Below are positions 61,601-64,000 of a stretch of DNA of 64,000 bases, one piece after another (position 1 is the stretch's first letter; each line of letters begins with the position of its first letter). Origin of the DNA: an uncultured Candidatus Neoarthromitus sp. GTDB taxonomy: Bacteria; Bacillota; Clostridia; Clostridiales; Clostridiaceae. The notes under the pieces were generated by a model. It was not told where the DNA came from and did no database searches. It saw only the letters and a program-made list of their open reading frames with translations. Location of the stretch: assembly GCA_937890765.1 (NCBI GenBank), contig CALADQ010000004.1, positions 58,159-122,158 of the forward strand. Direction: 5' to 3'. The translations under genes were made by a program, and so were the position numbers.

Positions 61601-63213
61601 ATTTTGGAGTTCCTGTGATAGCAATTTTTAATTACGATGGTTCTCAAAATATTGAAGAAATTACTACGTTTCATTTATCTTACTTGAAGCCTAAAATGTC
61701 TTATGATGTTTTAATAAAATTTTTGAATAAAGGAAATGATATACCAAATTGTGAAACAAAATTTTTAACAACGGCATTAGTTCTTAAAAATTGTAGAATT
61801 GAAAGTCTTAGAGGAGATAAAATTAGGGTTAAAACTGATTTGATAAATAGACCTGAAGTTATGGATTACATGGATTTGAATTTGGACATTTTCTATAAAG
61901 AACCAGATGAAAGTAATTATAGAGAAAACCCAATTGTGAATTTCGTAACGAATAATGATGCTTTAGATGTTGAATTTGAATTGCCAAATCCATTTAGAGA
62001 TTGTGATTTGTTAGTTTCTTTTAATCCTCATGGTAAGCATAGTGATATTCTTTATATAGAATTTGAACTTGAATATCGAACTATACAACCTCAAGTTCTA
62101 ATTTATGATAGAGAAGAAAATGGAGAAAATAAAAAAGTTTTTGATTTGAATTGGAATTATCCAGACGGCGTTACGTTTGATTCAGGTGATAAATTGCAAA
62201 TATATTTAAAAGAAATTGCAAATTCAAATGAATCGAGAACTTCTGAAGATGGAGCACCACCTCAAACTCAAACAGAGCTACATCGACCACCTCAGGAAGA
62301 AACTACTCCTCAAACAGATGGAACTTCAGAAAATCAAGAAACAGAATTGATAGATTCTTCTTATCAGAAAATTCATACGATTGATTTAGGAAGCGACTCG
62401 TCAAATACATTTAATTTGGATTATTTTTTAACAAGTGGCAAGAGGTATGAGGTCGTTATGCAACCAGTTTCTCAAAAATATAAATTTGGAGTAGGTAAAA
62501 CTGAATTTTTTGCAGAACATCCAATTGAAGAAAAGAATCCAGAGGTTTCTGAAGAAATTTTTGAAACTCCTGTGTCTATTGAAGAGTTTGAAGGTGCGGG
62601 AGATAATTTGAAATTTCCGTTGCCAGATCTTGGTGGCGTCGAAGTTAATGAGAGTATGGAAATGGTTTCAGGAATTGAAGGCATAACAGTATCTTTAAAC
62701 GAAAATAATGAAATAGATCTTAAAGGTTTGGTTCCAGGAAAATTATATGAAAGAATTGAAATTAAAATAGTTGTTGAAGTTGGAAAAGAAATTTCATTTA
62801 ATATTGAAAACATTCAATTGGAACCAGAAGAAGAGGTTCAAGAATTTTTATTTAGTGTATACAAACGATCATTTTTAAGAGATCCAGATGAAAGTGGATA
62901 TCATTATTGGATTGGACGTCTTAAAGAAAAGACTATTACATCACGAGATTTCTTAATTAACTTGTTGTTTGCTGAAAAAGAATTTTCCGAAATGCAATAC
63001 AGCACAGACAAATTAATTTCAGTATTGTATTCTATAATCGTTAACAGAGACCCAGACAAAGAAGGATTAGATTTCTGGATAAACTTTTATAATAATGATG
63101 CGCTTAAAAATTCAGGTGGAGATGTATTCTTAGCTAAAAAAATTACTGTCGATAGAATGATTAATGAAAAAGAGTTTGAAAAATTAATGACTAGCATGGG
63201 CATAGATTATTAA
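58621..63213 (+). CDS. Giant secreted repeat protein with DUF4214-like C-terminus
   Basis: A 1530-residue protein. A signal segment spans about residues 13-37, ending at VANAKE. Multiple beta modules of about 100 residues follow (for example near 210, 330, 420, 850 and 1170), with 'V-x-L-x-W/F...D-x-I-x-V-Y' strands like fibronectin-type folds. They are broken by low-complexity hinges: Q/S/N-rich near 620-650, P/E/G-rich near 715-745, S/N/Q/E-rich to about 830, and P/Q/T-rich near 1205-1240. The last 130 residues carry two DUF4214-type units, each with an RDPD motif (LRDPDESGYHYWIGRL and NRDPDKEGLDFWINFY). It is probably displayed on the surface. No LPXTG motif or other wall anchor is seen. 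Confidence 0.75.
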   Translation: MNVLYKKLRIFIESFVCMTMFLFIFSFFSLNVANAKEKIDVPIYIIEEDDSNEIFVDKSNYENYQIEKFIMRDVNSNGEIKLSPINDRFIVNEKLNNNSEYALELVLFDRQNRDRKYVNLKFNYVESKFNVKKTHINSYNASVNYDKRSLIFIKNINVVVKDSFEKVGFKVSKNSYELENYKNKIEFNDIKLKPNTSYNFYCTIELNDGIKIVSKQKIKTKNFEITELESKMVDNKKIKLDWKVSDKNINFSDMDSIKVYVKLPKDYNYSPIPDLEIKNFDENSLVVEAKEISSQYEIMLVYNISNKKIQTKVVQNNDYYKINSNVSILNSRILKLKLDFDKKYKFQNGEILNLYLLDEDNENKIFSEKISDMKFNPSFKFEFNELKLGKNYKLIYEIAYENGVSLKIKEDSISVPPFEINNFNVFSFKDKHGNEKINLKWELSDPKFKFLVGDSLAIYISDFGFYNDEMEPFYYKDKDLNNLHSLTLDSSGIFNGNYKIRIVYKIGEETYSNVQNLKIDFENNDAMLFTVPQEEDTTLPDEYDPILQNQENFKVKVLPTKVTSTGIDLEFFYDETVYFEKGDSIEVKYREKNASGKNTNETDWIVYGKYIHSLRENVQPRSSNENVTQQQTQESSPQSQNTETPSVQEQPQIEGKINLNNIPVVTLSGLLPNKDYEFQVNFKTYHGVVEKVITNDDLQGTTLPAPNPKPDSDTPKPSIVGNGSGENPPSEEDPPGEEDPPGEDPSGMKTEEETAIQQSTGTASSNGHNAEGQEGASVPSAQEVPSNGVGDGIQNGLSDSHQVTDEQREEESSLENVRKSSTVVQNGENSQEEQKKLNDESLELNIKTTEFQILTFTADTVRTNSAVLSWTLNTNNNTFGENDKLEIFVKRRVVGGYPAGASFSKTGAEINSILSGEVVVSHMKMDYTAKIVYTIGGTKYEKTVDFTTKSGTASCSVKNINEYSAQLDIKYPKDYKFMNNDLVEIYLKGEDEKNFGVPVIAIFNYDGSQNIEEITTFHLSYLKPKMSYDVLIKFLNKGNDIPNCETKFLTTALVLKNCRIESLRGDKIRVKTDLINRPEVMDYMDLNLDIFYKEPDESNYRENPIVNFVTNNDALDVEFELPNPFRDCDLLVSFNPHGKHSDILYIEFELEYRTIQPQVLIYDREENGENKKVFDLNWNYPDGVTFDSGDKLQIYLKEIANSNESRTSEDGAPPQTQTELHRPPQEETTPQTDGTSENQETELIDSSYQKIHTIDLGSDSSNTFNLDYFLTSGKRYEVVMQPVSQKYKFGVGKTEFFAEHPIEEKNPEVSEEIFETPVSIEEFEGAGDNLKFPLPDLGGVEVNESMEMVSGIEGITVSLNENNEIDLKGLVPGKLYERIEIKIVVEVGKEISFNIENIQLEPEEEVQEFLFSVYKRSFLRDPDESGYHYWIGRLKEKTITSRDFLINLLFAEKEFSEMQYSTDKLISVLYSIIVNRDPDKEGLDFWINFYNNDALKNSGGDVFLAKKITVDRMINEKEFEKLMTSMGIDY

Positions 63214-63248
63214 AATAAAAGAGCACTATAACAGTGCTCTTTTATTTT
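63212..63248. terminator. Bidirectional terminator between convergent genes
   Basis: A perfect 16-base stem (63212-63227 with 63233-63248, loop of 5) begins just before the plus-strand stop and includes the minus-strand stop. T runs occur on both strands, so it serves both genes. Confidence 0.95.
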
Positions 63249-63877
63249 GTAGAAATTCTAACTATGATTTTGTTTTCATTTTTGTTTGTGTTGGTTGATG
63301 AATTTCTTCCTCTATTTGCAGTCGCTCTTGATTTTTCCTTTTTGTCTTCAATACTTTTAAAGCTTTTTTGAGGTCTTTTGCTCGTTTCAGTTTTGTCTTC
63401 AGATTGTTCAGTTTTTTCAGTAGAACTTAAAACTTTTGTTTGAGCTCTTCTTTTTCCACTTCCACTTGAATTGTTACCACGTCCGCTAGATTGTCTTCGT
63501 GGAGGTCTGCTTGATGTATTATTTGATTGTGAATTTTCATTTTGCTCATTTGAATCAGTGGCTTCTGCAACTTCTGTATTTTCATTTTTAACATTAGTAG
63601 CATCAGTAACATCATTTTCTATGTTTTGATTTTCTTGATTTGTATTTTCTGTTCTTGTGTTTGCGCTATTGTCTTGCGTCTTTGCATTGGAAGAAGGTCT
63701 TTTTGTTGTAGAAGAACTATTTTCTGTAGCTCTAGTTGATTGTGATGTAGTTTTTCCTTTCGCTTGCGCTTCTTCTCCATTAGTCATGCCAGCACCAATA
63801 CCAGCAACAACACCTAAAGCAGCTCCAAGAGCAATAGCCTTTTTAGTAATTTCCTTATTTTTAGATTTATTCTCCAT
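63242..63877 (-). CDS. Secreted low-complexity Ser/Asn/Thr-rich protein
   Basis: A 211-residue protein. The N-terminus is lysine-rich with a glycine/alanine hydrophobic signal segment (KKAIALGAALGVVAGIGAGM, about residues 12-31). It is followed by a 160-residue S/T/N/Q/E/R/K-rich region without folded-domain features and a short hydrophobic C-terminus IIVRISTK. GGGAGG precedes the ATG. The next minus-strand gene ends with a very similar VVVSVSTNK, so this is one copy of a tandem family. The mature part is likely disordered and exported; function unknown. Confidence 0.7.
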   Translation of the reverse strand: MENKSKNKEITKKAIALGAALGVVAGIGAGMTNGEEAQAKGKTTSQSTRATENSSSTTKRPSSNAKTQDNSANTRTENTNQENQNIENDVTDATNVKNENTEVAEATDSNEQNENSQSNNTSSRPPRRQSSGRGNNSSGSGKRRAQTKVLSSTEKTEQSEDKTETSKRPQKSFKSIEDKKEKSRATANRGRNSSTNTNKNENKIIVRISTK

Positions 63878-63928
63878 AAACGTACCTCCCTGTATATCGA
63901 TTCAAATTTATATTTTTATACAAAATAA

Positions 63929-63951
63929 GCACCAACCTTTTGGGCTGGTGC
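63929..63951 (-). terminator. Terminator of the upstream minus-strand paralog
   Basis: On the minus strand GCACCAGCC pairs with GGTTGGTGC (one G-T), followed by TTATTTTG. It lies between the two tandem paralogs. Confidence 0.85.
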
Positions 63952-63967
63952 GATATAACAAAAAGAA

Positions 63968-64000
63968 TTATTTATTAGTAGAAACGCTAACAACAACTTT
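63968..64000 (-). CDS. Partial gene: C-terminus of a paralog of the 63242 protein
   Basis: On the minus strand the window edge shows ten residues, KVVVSVSTNK, and a stop codon at 63968-63970, followed by a terminator. The ending closely resembles the IIVRISTK end of the downstream gene, so it is probably a tandem paralog. The rest is outside the window. Confidence 0.5.
   Translation of the reverse strand, partial: KVVVSVSTNK

Noticed and set aside
1..64000. CRISPR arrays, insertion sequences, rRNA operons
   Set aside because: No regularly spaced repeats, transposase motifs or rRNA sequence were seen.

Overview
The window is an AT-rich (clearly below 35% GC by eye) Firmicutes chromosome segment with gene order and content typical of Clostridia. 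It has a spoIIM-deoB-pdp-dacF sporulation/nucleoside block, a clostridial-type flagellar operon with a FliR-FlhB fusion, low-GC codon use, strong GGAGG/GGTGAT ribosome sites and many TTG starts. Endospore genes, flagella and an apparently compact genome together fit a host-associated spore-former such as a segmented filamentous bacterium (Candidatus Arthromitus/Savagella). That species-level call is inference only. I see no rRNA, CRISPR array, insertion sequence or prophage.

Layout. 1-5.8 kb: end of a histidine kinase, then cinA-sbcD-sbcC. 6.0-7.0 kb: a small exported protein (minus strand) and an ADP-ribose pyrophosphatase. 7.0-12.9 kb: spoIIM, deoB, pdp, dacF, scpA, scpB, with a structured leader in front of dacF. 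12.9-14.9 kb: a 31-codon membrane peptide and a small redoxin on the minus strand, then a thioesterase and an HD hydrolase. 15.0-27.2 kb: one long flagellar operon (motA motB fliL fliO fliP fliQ fliR-flhB flhA flhF flhG-like fliA, a SwrB-like gene, and two flgG-family rod genes). 27.3-30.0 kb: NIF3/CutA-like protein, tRNA-Arg, MATE transporter, amidase. 30.1-34.0 kb: a large secreted repeat protein and an unknown protein. 34.1-36.5 kb: dut, a candidate structured RNA or small inverted-repeat element, a DJ-1/PfpI protein and two unknown genes. 36.7-40.7 kb: two paralogous small exported proteins followed by an ABC-2 transporter pair and a LiaF-like membrane protein. 40.7-42.3 kb: small membrane protein and pgi. 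42.4-49.1 kb: BrxC-like ATPase plus PglX-like methyltransferase, a two-gene subset of BREX phage defence. 49.2-52.0 kb: triple-tyrosine repeat protein and lytic transglycosylase. 52.0-57.0 kb: rRNA pseudouridine synthase, pcrA, ligA. 57.0-64.0 kb: reduced oligopeptide-binding protein, a 1530-residue secreted repeat protein ending in a DUF4214-like domain, and the start of a minus-strand tandem family of secreted low-complexity proteins.

Themes. Many genes concern the cell surface: flagellum, amidase, transglycosylase, carboxypeptidase, two large related repeat proteins and several small exported proteins. DNA maintenance is the second theme (sbcCD, scpAB, pcrA, ligA, dut). The most unusual items are the BREX pair without the PglZ, BrxA, BrxB or BrxL partners in the window, the operon coupling two small exported paralogs to an ABC transporter, the FlhG-like protein that has lost its nucleotide-binding P-loop, and several structured intergenic regions.
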